From the NCBI GenBank assembly GCA_964622665.1, contig CAZUUO010000004.1:1-39169 (forward strand): 39,169 nucleotides of DNA. Reading direction: 5' to 3'. The position numbers and the translations under genes are program-made. The notes under the pieces are model-generated. The model searched no databases. It saw only the letters and a program-made list of their open reading frames with translations, and had not been told where the DNA came from. Below are positions 1 through 6,922 of the stretch, piece by piece; within the stretch, counting starts at the first letter, position 1; every line of letters begins with the position of its first letter. The DNA is from CAZUUO01 sp964622665. Its GTDB lineage: Bacteria; Patescibacteriota; Patescibacteriia; Magasanikbacterales; GCA-002688135.

Positions 1-180
1 CCAAGGGCACTGCCGGGTAGCTAAGTTTAGTACGGATAAGCGCTGAAAGCATCTAAGCACGAAGCCGTTCTCAAGATTACATTTCATTATGAGACTCCAG
101 AGAGACTATCTGGTTGATAGGTAGCAGGTGTAAGACCAGTAATGGTTTGAGCCGAGCTATACTAATAGGTCCAGTTCACT
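1..180 (+). rRNA. rrl: 23S ribosomal RNA, 3' end (partial)
   Basis: The window opens inside the last ~180 nt of 23S rRNA. The highly conserved stretch GCTGAAAGCATCTAAGCAC (residues 43-61) and the terminal CTATACTAATAGGTC helix-101 region (157-171) match the universal 3' end of bacterial 23S. The exact 3' terminus is not visible because its pairing partner at the 5' end lies outside the window; I place it near 180. A 6-bp hairpin (182-187 with 194-199, AAGCAC/GTGCTT) follows at once and may be a processing signal. Confidence 0.95.
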
Positions 181-260
181 AAAGCACCTAGTTGTGCTTG
201 TGGACACGGGTAAGAAGTTGTGTTAGATGGTTCTCTTATATGTTGTGTGTTGAATATAAT

Positions 261-384
261 GTTTCCGGTGTCTCAAGTGATGGGGATACACCCGATCTCA
301 TTCCGAACTCGGTAGTTAAGCCCTTCAACGCTGATGATACTTGGAGCCAACCCGCTCCTGGGAACGTAGGCAGATGCCGGGTAC
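261..384 (+). rRNA. rrf: 5S ribosomal RNA
   Basis: The block contains the 5S hallmark ACCCGATCTCATTCCGAACT (near 289-308) and the GGGAACGTAGGCAGATGCCGGG 3' half (given by position 360-381). The ends GTTTCCGGTG and ATGCCGGGTAC pair to form helix I with wobbles, which sets the limits at about 261-384. It lies 80 nt after 23S and is followed by a terminator, so it closes a 23S-5S operon. A 91-residue reading frame covering it has no coding support. Confidence 0.93.
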
Positions 385-408
385 ATTCTATTCAACTCCA
401 ACAAAAAG

Positions 409-435
409 CACGCCCTTTACGGGTGTGTTTTTTAT
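409..435 (+). terminator. rRNA operon terminator
   Basis: Stem CACGCCC/GGGTGTG closes a short TTTAC loop and is followed by a run of T. It lies 25 nt after the 5S gene, so it should end the rRNA transcript. Confidence 0.85.
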
Positions 436-459
436 TAACAAGAAATCCAAGAAATTGCA

Positions 460-468
460 TGCTATAGT
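460..468 (+). promoter_or_regulatory. Extended -10 promoter of the EndoQ-like gene
   Basis: TGCTATAGT is an extended -10 element ending 9 nt before the ATG at 478, with no SD between. The predicted transcript start is 2-3 nt before the ATG, so the mRNA should be essentially leaderless. No clear -35 is seen. Confidence 0.55.
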
Positions 469-477
469 GGGAATACT

Positions 478-1713
478 ATGAAGCACATTATTGATCTGCA
501 TGCTCATTCGCGATATTCTCGTGCTTGCTCACAAAATTTGACCTTACCTAATATTGCGCAAGCTTGTAAGAAAAAGGGGATCAGTATTGTGACAACAAGT
601 GACATAACACATCCTCGATGGTTTGCACATTGCCAGGAGGAGTTAAAAGAAATTGAAAATGGGGTCTATGCCTTAAAAAATGATAACAATGTCAGGTTTA
701 TTTGTGGGACAGAGGTTGCTTGTATATATAAACAAGGAGGAAAGGTACGAAGGCTGCACTTGTTGATTTTATTTCCGAGTTTTACGGAGGTTGCATTGTT
801 TCAAAAAAAGTTACAAGAGTTAGGTTGTAATATTACGTCTGATGGACGACCAATTTTGGGAATTTCGGGAATTGAACTGTTGAAAATAGTAAAAGATATT
901 TCACCAAATAATGAAATGATTCCTGCACACGCATGGACGCCATGGTTTTCGGTATTTGGTTCAAAGTCGGGCTTTGATTCACTACAAGAATGTTTTGGAG
1001 AGATGACTTCGCACATTAAAGCTATTGAAACAGGACTTTCTAGTGATCCCGTAATGAATAGTGAGCTATCGCAATTAGACAATATTGCTCTCATCTCAAA
1101 TTCAGATGCGCATGGTTTAGAAAATTTTGGAAGAGAAGCAAACGTTTTTGAATTGGAGAATACATCCTATAAAAATATTATTGACGTAATGTATAGTAAT
1201 GATCCAAACAAGTTTTTACACACTATTGAATTTTATCCAGAAGAGGGGAAGTATCATCTGGATGGACACGCGCCTTGTAAAATACACATGACACCACAGG
1301 AAACAAAAAAACGCGGAGGTAGATGTCCAGCCTGTGATAAATTGGTTACGGTAGGAGTTTTGTCACGAGTAGAAGAGTTGTCTGACAGAAAAGCACAACA
1401 AAGAAAAATTCCACATCGATACATCGTGCCGTTAAAAGAAGTGATTGGAGAAAGTTTGGGTGTAGGCAAGGCAAGTAAAAAAGTTGGTGTGCTATATGAA
1501 AAAATGATTGGTGAATTGGGAAACGAATTTCATATTTTACTTGATGAAGATATTTTGGACATTGGAAAAGTCAGCACGCCATATATTGCTGAAGGGATAA
1601 AAAGAATGAGAGAAGGAAATATGATAATTGATGGCGGATATGATGGCATATATGGAACGGTAAAAATTTTTAAAGATAGAGAAAAAATATCTCCTCAGCA
1701 AACTTTGCTATAA
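478..1713 (+). CDS. Endonuclease Q-type PHP-domain DNA repair nuclease
   Basis: The 411-aa protein has a PHP metal-dependent phosphoesterase domain: DLHAH (H8, H10), a second histidine region TSDITHP (D42, H45), GTE (E79), PAHAWTPWFSVFGSKSG and NSDAH (D210, H212). After it comes a cysteine site (C267, then C283-P-A-C286) and VGVLSRVEELSDR, the arrangement of archaeal and bacterial endonuclease Q. EndoQ cuts 5' of uracil, hypoxanthine, xanthine and abasic sites, starting repair of deaminated DNA. Length is close to the family norm (about 420). Such proteins are often misnamed helicase or phosphotransferase in annotations. It is monocistronic, between the rRNA terminator and a shared bidirectional terminator. 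It has no SD, so the start rests on the DLHAH motif sitting at the usual distance from the N-terminus. Family call is firm; substrate range is inferred. Confidence 0.85.
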   Translation: MKHIIDLHAHSRYSRACSQNLTLPNIAQACKKKGISIVTTSDITHPRWFAHCQEELKEIENGVYALKNDNNVRFICGTEVACIYKQGGKVRRLHLLILFPSFTEVALFQKKLQELGCNITSDGRPILGISGIELLKIVKDISPNNEMIPAHAWTPWFSVFGSKSGFDSLQECFGEMTSHIKAIETGLSSDPVMNSELSQLDNIALISNSDAHGLENFGREANVFELENTSYKNIIDVMYSNDPNKFLHTIEFYPEEGKYHLDGHAPCKIHMTPQETKKRGGRCPACDKLVTVGVLSRVEELSDRKAQQRKIPHRYIVPLKEVIGESLGVGKASKKVGVLYEKMIGELGNEFHILLDEDILDIGKVSTPYIAEGIKRMREGNMIIDGGYDGIYGTVKIFKDREKISPQQTLL

Positions 1714-1716
1714 AAT

Positions 1717-1758
1717 AAAAATCCTCACGACAAGCATGTGTGAGGATTTTTATTTTAG
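1717..1758. terminator. Bidirectional terminator between convergent genes
   Basis: Stem AAATCCTCAC/GTGAGGATTT has A-run and T-run flanks on opposite sides, so it can end both the EndoQ-like transcript (plus) and the small H1-like transcript (minus). Confidence 0.85.
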
Positions 1759-1762
1759 GTAA

Positions 1763-1882
1763 CTATTTTTTGCGAGGAGCTGCTTTTCTTTTTGCTGGTT
1801 TTTTAGCTGCTGCTTTTTTAGCTACTTTACGCTTTGCAGGTTTTTTTGCGACCTTGCGTTTTGCTGGTTTTTTGGCTGCCAT
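1763..1882 (-). CDS. Histone H1-like lysine/alanine-rich small protein
   Basis: A 39-residue protein made of repeated AKKPAKRKV-like units: MAAKKPAKRKVAKK at the N-terminus and KRKAAPRKK at the C-terminus. Composition is almost wholly K, A, R, P and V, the pattern of the C-terminal tails of H1/HU-like nucleoid proteins. A strong SD (GGGAGGTG) lies about 7 nt before the ATG, and the gene ends at a good terminator, so it is probably real although shorter than usual gene-calling limits. A TATAAT at 1970-1975 (minus) could be its promoter, giving a leader of about 80 nt with the palindrome GCACGCGTGC (1942-1951). The likely role is nucleic-acid binding and charge neutralisation of DNA or RNA; there is no folded domain to confirm this. 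Confidence 0.75.
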   Translation of the reverse strand: MAAKKPAKRKVAKKPAKRKVAKKAAAKKPAKRKAAPRKK

Positions 1883-1969
1883 ACTTGACACCTCCCTTCA
1901 TGATTAAATTTTTTTGTGTGTGAGAGTTTGTAATCGATATTGCACGCGTGCTCTCTCTCGACCAAATTC

Positions 1970-1975
1970 ATTATA
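1970..1975 (-). promoter_or_regulatory. -10 box for the H1-like gene
   Basis: Perfect TATAAT on the minus strand, 88 nt upstream of the H1-like start. The -35 position (1993-1998) is weak. The intervening leader holds the 10-bp palindrome at 1942-1951. Confidence 0.4.
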
Positions 1976-2056
1976 GCGCATCTAAATTTTTTTTGTGAGA
2001 GTGAAAAGAGAAAATGTGTGAATAACTTTTTCAAATTTTTTTGTATGTGTGTTTGA

Positions 2057-2085
2057 TTGACAAAAAAGTAATTATATGATACATA
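2057..2085 (+). promoter_or_regulatory. Promoter of PEGA-domain gene
   Basis: TTGACA (2057-2062), 17-nt spacer, TACATA (2080-2085). The predicted start is near 2091, where the leader hairpin begins. Confidence 0.6.
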
Positions 2086-2090
2086 AGATG

Positions 2091-2120
2091 TGCGTTCATT
2101 AACAAAAAAGGAGGAACGCA
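2091..2120 (+). promoter_or_regulatory. 5'-terminal stem-loop holding the SD in its loop
   Basis: TGCGTTC (2091-2097) pairs perfectly with GAACGCA (2114-2120), which includes the A of the ATG. The 16-nt loop carries most of the SD AAGGAGG (2108-2114). The stem begins at the predicted transcription start, so the mRNA would open with this hairpin. Confidence 0.55.
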
Positions 2121-3250
2121 TGAAACAATTCTCATTCATTATGATAATCGTGATGATGAGTATGTTGCGCGCGAAAGCAGATGATAAGATTGTTGGATTT
2201 TTTCTTGCGAATGATGCAGGACTCACAAAAACAAAATTGAGTGAGTGGCATGATGCAACAAGTTTTATTCTTGAAAAGAAATTGAAAGGTGTTTCTGGTG
2301 TGGTATTGCAAACTGACCGCGTACTTTTGATGAAAGCACTACGTTACAAAACATACAATGAAGTTGATGCCTGTGTGCGTAATGAAATGTGTGTACGCAC
2401 AGCCATGGAACATGAAATGTTGGATGGGATAGTGATCGCAACACTCATAAAGCAAGGAGAAAAATTTGTTGTTGAAGTTGTATTCGTACACAAGAATGAA
2501 ACACAAGCAACACTACGAACGAAGACGCCATATGAATTGAATCCAATGATGGACGAAGTAAGTAATGCGATTGCATCTATTGTTGCAGAACAATTTCAAG
2601 ATGAGAGAGGGGTGCTCGAAATTTCTCTTTCACCGGATGATGCAACTATCACGTGCAATGGTACACCAATCAAAGCGGGAATAACTAAACTCAAAGAGGG
2701 AAGTTATGCTCTGAAGGTAAGTAAGCAAGGGTTCATTGATTATGAAGAAAAAGTAATCATGCGTGATGGCGATGAAAAAAAATTGCACGTGAAATTGGAA
2801 CCCCATGTTGTAGCAGAAAGAGTAAGTGAAAATGATAGCACACTTCCTCGTCGCGATGTTCAGTTGAGTGTCACTGAAGACGGCAAATCATTCAATCTGA
2901 AAAAAACATATTTGATCAGCGCATCAGTTTCAACAGTGTTGTCTGCGACTGCTCTCATCATTGGGGGAATATACACCGCGCAAGTGAGTGCGGGTATTGA
3001 TAAGTCTAAGCAGTGTGCAACTGAATTTTGTTCCGACTTTGTTGGGGCACAATACGAAGTGGAAAAAGAAAAAGCTGCAGATAGTCAACTCATTGCAAAT
3101 ACTATGTGGGGAATTGGCGGGGCAACCGCTCTTGCTTCAATTACCTTGTGGGTGTTGTATGGTCTTGAAGAAGATAATGAAGCACAAAATATTCCAAGTC
3201 TTTCATTTGTTCCGTATCAAGATGGCGGCATGGTCCTCATCTCGTACTAA
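2120..3250 (+). CDS. Exported membrane protein with PEGA domain
   Basis: The 376-aa product starts with a signal peptide ending in a typical AKA-D cleavage site (about residue 20). A PEGA-like beta domain lies near residues 163-230 (GVLEISLSPDDATITCNG, then LKEGSYALKVSKQGF and KLHVKLEP). Two hydrophobic segments follow, about 264-287 and 327-348. The PEGA fold is common in surface and S-layer-associated proteins; no enzyme motif is visible. The start at 2120 is set by AAGGAGG with 5-nt spacing; an upstream in-frame ATG at 2090 lies before the likely transcription start. Own promoter and own terminator make it a single-gene unit. The function is unknown; display on or anchoring in the membrane is inferred. 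Confidence 0.75.
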   Translation: MKQFSFIMIIVMMSMLRAKADDKIVGFFLANDAGLTKTKLSEWHDATSFILEKKLKGVSGVVLQTDRVLLMKALRYKTYNEVDACVRNEMCVRTAMEHEMLDGIVIATLIKQGEKFVVEVVFVHKNETQATLRTKTPYELNPMMDEVSNAIASIVAEQFQDERGVLEISLSPDDATITCNGTPIKAGITKLKEGSYALKVSKQGFIDYEEKVIMRDGDEKKLHVKLEPHVVAERVSENDSTLPRRDVQLSVTEDGKSFNLKKTYLISASVSTVLSATALIIGGIYTAQVSAGIDKSKQCATEFCSDFVGAQYEVEKEKAADSQLIANTMWGIGGATALASITLWVLYGLEEDNEAQNIPSLSFVPYQDGGMVLISY

Positions 3251-3281
3251 CGTTACTGAATTCCACAGTAACGTTTTTTAA
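3249..3281 (+). terminator. Terminator of PEGA-domain gene
   Basis: AACGTTACTG/CAGTAACGTT is a perfect 10-bp stem with a T6 tail; it overlaps the stop codon. Confidence 0.9.
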
Positions 3282-3283
3282 TT

Positions 3284-3294
3284 TGTGGTATACT
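3284..3294 (+). promoter_or_regulatory. Extended -10 promoter TGTGGTATACT
   Basis: The same 11-mer TGTGGTATACT occurs at 18549 and 35875, each time 8-10 nt before an ATG. Here it ends 10 nt before the ATG at 3305, so the leader would be about 4 nt. Confidence 0.65.
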
Positions 3295-3304
3295 AGTGTT
3301 ACGT

Positions 3305-4369
3305 ATGACCAAAGTAACAAGAGAACAAAATTTTGCAAAAATTAAAAATAGATTTTTTTTCTTGCTAATAGGAATTTTTTCGGTGTTATTTTTATATATT
3401 TTGCAACCTTTTTTCTACCCATTATTTTGGGCAGCCGTAATTGCAATTTTGGTGTTTCCTTATTATGAACATCTTGCGAGATTGATTCGTTCACGAACGC
3501 TCGCTTCATTATTGATGGTGGTTTCGGTACTCGTATTAATTATTTTGCCAGTTATTTTGGTGGGATTTTTAGTGGTAACAGAGACGGTCAACTTATACGC
3601 AAGTGTAAAAAATACTACCTTTGCTATCCAACCAATTGCAGATATTTTTAGTGGCACGTTTATCGATCCTTACTTAATACAAGTTAAAATATTGTGGCAA
3701 CAGTATGCAAACGAAGTAACTCAATCAGTGGGATCATTTGTAGTGGACGGGTTTAAAACAATCACTCAAAATACCATAACTTTTTTGGGGATGTTATTCT
3801 TGTGTCTATACTCATTATTCTTTTTATTAAAAGACGGAAGAAAAATATTAAAACGCATGATGGAATTATCGCCATTAGGTGATAAGTACGACAGAGCGCT
3901 CTATGATAAATTTAGTGAAACAGTCGTAGCTACATTGCAAAGCACTCTTTTCTTAGGAATTATTCAAGGATCGATCGGGGGCTTACTTTTCTACGTGACA
4001 GGTGTGCCAGGAGCATTGGTGTGGGGTGTGGTCATGGTTGCACTCTCTATTATTCCAGCGGCTGGTTCATTTCTTGTGTGGATTCCAGCTGCATTGATCC
4101 AATTAGCGATAGGAAATATTTGGCAAGGAGTCACTATATTGGCCGTTGGTCTTGGCATCATATCTGTTATTGATAACTTATTACGTCCATTGTTGGTTGG
4201 TAAAGAAATGGAAATGCATCCTATCATTGTACTGTTTTCAACACTAGGAGGATTGGTAATATTTGGAATTTCTGGGTTTGTCATTGGGCCAGTTCTCGCC
4301 TCACTTTGTTTGGCACTATTTTCAGTTTACGAGCAGTACTACCGCAAAAATTTAACATCAAATAAATAA
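3305..4369 (+). CDS. AI-2E family (PerM/YdiK-like) permease
   Basis: A 354-aa polytopic protein. The N-terminal pair of membrane helices (FFFLLIGIFSVLFLYIL, then the FYPLFWAAVIAILVFPYY segment), a cytoplasmic or outer loop region, the GIIQGSIGGLLFYVTGVPG element and the late VIDNLLRPLLVGKEMEMHP motif are those of the AI-2 exporter / UPF0118 family. Family members export small molecules or exchange ions; the substrate in this organism cannot be read from sequence. No SD is present. The ATG at 3305 follows a TATACT by 10 nt, so the leader is nearly absent; a GTG at 3296 would lie upstream of the predicted transcript start. Family firm, substrate unknown. Confidence 0.85.
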   Translation: MTKVTREQNFAKIKNRFFFLLIGIFSVLFLYILQPFFYPLFWAAVIAILVFPYYEHLARLIRSRTLASLLMVVSVLVLIILPVILVGFLVVTETVNLYASVKNTTFAIQPIADIFSGTFIDPYLIQVKILWQQYANEVTQSVGSFVVDGFKTITQNTITFLGMLFLCLYSLFFLLKDGRKILKRMMELSPLGDKYDRALYDKFSETVVATLQSTLFLGIIQGSIGGLLFYVTGVPGALVWGVVMVALSIIPAAGSFLVWIPAALIQLAIGNIWQGVTILAVGLGIISVIDNLLRPLLVGKEMEMHPIIVLFSTLGGLVIFGISGFVIGPVLASLCLALFSVYEQYYRKNLTSNK

Positions 4370-4392
4370 CCGCCCACACGTGGTGGACGGTC
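4362..4392 (-). terminator. Terminator of the 202-aa orphan gene
   Basis: On the minus strand ACCGTCCAC/GTGGGCGGT (one G-U) is followed by TTATTTATTT. A second small hairpin GTTCA/TGAAC (4396-4410) spans the minus-strand stop codon. On the plus strand there is no T-run, so the permease transcript may read through. Confidence 0.6.
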
Positions 4393-4401
4393 AAGGTTCA
4401 T

Positions 4402-5010
4402 TTAGTGAACGGTAGCTGATGCGGGAGAAGGATCTTCCTCATTTGGTGGATTTGAGGGTGGTTCAGTTTTCTTCTTTTTTGTCTTGGGCGGATTTTCCAA
4501 TTTACTTGCTTTGATGAGTCTTTTGAGGAATAGGGGACTTTCAATGTAGTCAAACACCCGATTGCGGCAATTCTGGTATACATTTCCTCTACCCCCATTC
4601 TCAATAAACTGTTCAAAAGTAACAACTATGGTTGTGAGGTCTGCATTTCCAAGAATGGGGATTTCGCGGTTATGGTGCTGAATCAGAATTGTTTGAGTGC
4701 TGCAGTGAATGACTGCGTACGGATCAAAAGAACCATAGTTATCACTCCACCGTGTATTCTTGGAAAAAGATTGTTTAAGGTTTATCCTGGTGTGTGTTTT
4801 GAGTTCTTTTACAAACTCATCCTTGAGTAATTCAGGATTAGACCAATCCTCTTTACTCATTGCGGTGAGAGCTGTTCGTAGCAGATCAAGCATTATTGCG
4901 TCAGCCTCATATCCTGTTTCATCAAGATTACCTTCAATGAAAAACAGCACGTATTTTTTCAAATTCGGGTATAAATCGGGAAAACCAATGGAAAATCCAG
5001 CAGATCCCAT
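4402..5010 (-). CDS. Orphan protein, 202 aa
   Basis: I do not recognise this protein. It is soluble-looking, with a predicted mixed fold over residues 1-175 and a low-complexity tail rich in K, P, E and S (PPKTKKKKTEPPSNPP). Motif-like parts are IGFPDLYPNLKKYVLFF near the N-terminus and FDYIESPLFLKRLIKA near residue 160. The start at 5010 is chosen because AAGGAG lies 8 nt upstream; an upstream in-frame start at 5079 sits at the predicted transcription start. It has its own promoter (TTGACT, TATAAT), a ~67-nt leader and its own terminator, and runs against its neighbour. It belongs with the other solitary SD-bearing genes of this window. Confidence 0.7.
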   Translation of the reverse strand: MGSAGFSIGFPDLYPNLKKYVLFFIEGNLDETGYEADAIMLDLLRTALTAMSKEDWSNPELLKDEFVKELKTHTRINLKQSFSKNTRWSDNYGSFDPYAVIHCSTQTILIQHHNREIPILGNADLTTIVVTFEQFIENGGRGNVYQNCRNRVFDYIESPLFLKRLIKASKLENPPKTKKKKTEPPSNPPNEEDPSPASATVH

Positions 5011-5058
5011 AGTGAAACTCCTTATAAAGAACTGTGTGTAAAGGGTCACACACCCGTC

Positions 5059-5074
5059 ATTGGAACCACCCAAT
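5059..5074 (-). promoter_or_regulatory. Leader stem-loop near the mRNA 5' end
   Basis: Minus-strand ATTGG/CCAAT, a 5-bp stem with a GTGGTT loop, begins about 4 nt after the predicted transcription start (near 5078). It resembles the 5'-terminal hairpins of other orphan genes here. Confidence 0.35.
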
Positions 5075-5084
5075 AACAAAGTAT

Positions 5085-5111
5085 ATTATATTAATTTTAG
5101 CAAAAAGTCAA
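5085..5111 (-). promoter_or_regulatory. Promoter of the 202-aa orphan gene
   Basis: Minus-strand TTGACT (5106-5111), 15-nt spacer, perfect TATAAT (5085-5090). Confidence 0.6.
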
Positions 5112-5125
5112 CCGTAGAGAGGTAA

Positions 5126-5160
5126 AATAAAAAACAGCAGAGATTAACTGCTGTTTTTTA
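5126..5160 (-). terminator. Terminator after tRNA-Arg / rnc operon
   Basis: AAACAGCAG/CTGCTGTTT stem around a 7-nt loop with T-rich flanks on both strands. It lies directly after the tRNA-Arg gene on the minus strand. Confidence 0.85.
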
Positions 5161-5162
5161 TT

Positions 5163-5234
5163 TGCTCCCGGAGGGAATCGAACCCCCATAGACAGCTTCG
5201 AAGGCTGTTGTCCTATCCGTTGAACGACGAGAGC
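5163..5234 (-). tRNA. tRNA-Arg (anticodon TCG)
   Basis: The cloverleaf is complete: acceptor GCTCTCG/CGGGAGC, D-stem GTTC/GGAC, anticodon stem ACAGC/GCTGT with loop CTTCGAA (anticodon TCG), T-loop TTCGATT. The 3' CCA is not encoded. It sits 23 nt downstream of rnc on the same strand and shares its terminator, so it may be excised from the rpmF-nusB-rnc transcript. Confidence 0.93.
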
Positions 5235-5257
5235 ATAAGGATAGGGTAAGAATACCA

Positions 5258-5956
5258 CTACCAACCTTTCGCATCAAGGCCTTTTTGAGCTGCATCAGCC
5301 TGTGCTTCTTGCTTGCTCGTTCCGGTACCTTGAGCTACTAAATCATTACCCAAGTGAACTCCGACGGTAAATACTTTCTGATGATCGGGACCAATTTCAG
5401 AAATAACTTTATAAACAGGGGTAACGTTCAATCGAGCTTGCGCCTCTTCTTGAAAACGACTCTTAGGGTCTTGGTACAATTTGTGTTCAAGAATGTAAGG
5501 AAGTTTTACTAAAACAAATTCTTCGACAAATTGTTTTGCACCAGCGTATCCTTGGTCAAGATAAATGGCTCCAATTAAGGATTCCATGGCATTGGCGATG
5601 ATAATGTTGCGCGCCTTTGAGCTGGCATCTTTTGATTCACCTTTTGATAAATAAAGGTAATCTTCAAGGGCAATAGTTTTACCAACTTGAGCGAGGAAAT
5701 TTGCGTTAACAAGTGCACTGCGCAATGCAGTTAAGGTCCCTTCATCCTTTTCAGGATATGCGAGGTATAAATTTTCAGTGATGACGAGTTCAAGGACAGC
5801 ATCACCTAAAAATTCTAATCGTTCATTATGTTCAAGAGGGAAGTCCTCGTGTTCATTAAGGTATGAACGGTGTACGAGTGCTTGCTTGAGGATTTCTGAA
5901 TTGGTAAATGTGAGATGAATGGTTTTTTGTAAGTCGGTAAGTGAATTTGGTTCCAT
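5258..5956 (-). CDS. rnc: Ribonuclease III
   Basis: A 232-aa protein with the RNase III signature HNERLEFLGDAV (residues 43-54), the second helix ANAMESLIGAIYLDQG (about 121-136) and a C-terminal double-stranded RNA binding domain (SRFQEEAQARL, then GTSKQEAQADAAQKGL). It cleaves structured RNA, including rRNA precursors. The residue matching E. coli D114 is asparagine (N122) in ANAMES, while the E117 equivalent is kept. The start at 5956 gives the usual N-terminus; an in-frame ATG at 5998 would add 14 residues unlike the family. It is third in the rpmF-nusB-rnc cluster. Confidence 0.92.
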   Translation of the reverse strand: MEPNSLTDLQKTIHLTFTNSEILKQALVHRSYLNEHEDFPLEHNERLEFLGDAVLELVITENLYLAYPEKDEGTLTALRSALVNANFLAQVGKTIALEDYLYLSKGESKDASSKARNIIIANAMESLIGAIYLDQGYAGAKQFVEEFVLVKLPYILEHKLYQDPKSRFQEEAQARLNVTPVYKVISEIGPDHQKVFTVGVHLGNDLVAQGTGTSKQEAQADAAQKGLDAKGW

Positions 5957-6015
5957 ATAGAGTGAAAGGCACCAGGGAAAGGCGAAATAAATCACCAAAA
6001 CCTGATGCCTTTACA

Positions 6016-6540
6016 TTATTCTTCTGATTCTTTTGATTGTGTGGTGTCAGGAGTTTCTTCTTGCTCTTCCTTGCGCTCCTTTTTAGGTGGCACCAAATCA
6101 GCTTCTTTGAGTTGATTGTTCGTTTTCATTTCGTTGTAGAGAGCACCAAGTACTCCGTTAACGAAACGACCACTTGATTCACCGCCAAACGACTTGGCAA
6201 GCTCAATGGCTTCATTGATAGCAACCCGTGAAGGAATGTTGGGGAGATGACGAATTTCAAATATACCAATGCGTAAAATATTGCGATCCACGCGAGTAAT
6301 TTGATTAATGGGCCATTCCGGAGCGTACGTTATAATAACTCCATCCAACTCATCCTTATGTTGTAAAACACCATGAACTAATTCACGACTAAATTCGTGA
6401 TCCTCAAGACCAGGACCGAATTCTTCAAGATTATGAGTAATAATCTCTTCTATGTCTGCACTGCCATTTATTTCATTGGTGAAATCCCATTCAAATAATG
6501 ACTGAAGTGCGATGGAACGAGCAAGGTGTCGGTTTGCCAT
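6016..6540 (-). CDS. nusB: Transcription antitermination factor NusB
   Basis: The 174-aa protein has MANRHLARSIALQSLFEWDF at the start and the closing NusB helices with VAINEAIELAKSFGGESSGRFVNG (by position, residues about 107-130). NusB binds boxA RNA with S10 and supports rRNA antitermination. A charged tail of about 35 residues rich in E and K (PPKKERKEEQEE) follows the domain and is an extension beyond the usual ~140 aa. The ATG at 6540 lacks an SD and lies 23 nt after the rpmF stop, so it is translated from the shared mRNA. Confidence 0.92.
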   Translation of the reverse strand: MANRHLARSIALQSLFEWDFTNEINGSADIEEIITHNLEEFGPGLEDHEFSRELVHGVLQHKDELDGVIITYAPEWPINQITRVDRNILRIGIFEIRHLPNIPSRVAINEAIELAKSFGGESSGRFVNGVLGALYNEMKTNNQLKEADLVPPKKERKEEQEETPDTTQSKESEE

Positions 6541-6563
6541 AATGAACGAAGGAGCGGGCAATA

Positions 6564-6767
6564 TTAGTGAGTATGTGCGTGAGCTGCTTTAGCTTTGACG
6601 TTCAATACTTTGCGTCCGCGATAAAAACCACATGAGGTACAAGCATTGTGTGGAAGACGAATTGCTCCACAGTTACTGCAGGTACTTGTTTGCACTGGTT
6701 TTAAAGCGAAGTGTGATGCACGGCGGCGTTTGTGTGACGAGGTACGTCGATGTCCAGGTAAACCCAT
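6564..6767 (-). CDS. rpmF: Ribosomal protein L32
   Basis: 67 aa. It begins MGLPGHRRTSSHKRRRASH and has the four-cysteine zinc ribbon CSNCG and CTSCGFYRGRKVL, the standard L32 pattern with all zinc ligands kept. The C-terminus (KAKAAHAHTH) is a short histidine-rich extension. It is first in the rpmF-nusB-rnc cluster, preceded by a good promoter at 6838-6866. Confidence 0.95.
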   Translation of the reverse strand: MGLPGHRRTSSHKRRRASHFALKPVQTSTCSNCGAIRLPHNACTSCGFYRGRKVLNVKAKAAHAHTH

Positions 6768-6837
6768 AGGGTAAAGACGAGCAAAACAGTTAAATAACGA
6801 AAACTGCTACTCAATTACTAATTAATGATATGTAGGT

Positions 6838-6866
6838 AGTATAGCAGATTGCTTAAATACTGGCAA
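6838..6866 (-). promoter_or_regulatory. Promoter of rpmF-nusB-rnc
   Basis: Minus strand TTGCCA (6861-6866), 17-nt spacer ending in TGC, TATACT (6838-6843). The leader to rpmF is about 64 nt. Confidence 0.65.
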
Positions 6867-6881
6867 GATTGGGAAGTGCCT

Positions 6882-6914
6882 CAAAAACCTACTATTTTGT
6901 CAACAAAAATAGGT
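6882..6914 (-). terminator. Terminator of uppP
   Basis: Minus-strand ACCTA-TTTT / AAAA-TAGGT stem with a small bulge and a TTTTT tail. It lies just after the uppP stop. Confidence 0.55.
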
Positions 6915-6922
6915 GTGGATAT

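Noticed and set aside
192..467. A 91-codon open frame over the 23S-5S spacer and the 5S gene
   Set aside because: It covers conserved 5S rRNA sequence and has no SD or protein-like composition.
2090..2119. An upstream ATG that would extend the PEGA protein by 10 residues
   Set aside because: It lies before or at the predicted transcript start; the ATG at 2120 has an ideal SD and a proper signal peptide.
1822..2226. A 134-codon minus-strand frame across the H1-like gene and the PEGA gene start
   Set aside because: It overlaps two better supported genes and their control region and is rich in improbable residue runs.
5957..5998. An N-terminal extension of RNase III by 14 residues
   Set aside because: The extra residues are hydrophobic and unlike the family; the ATG at 5956 gives the standard N-terminus.
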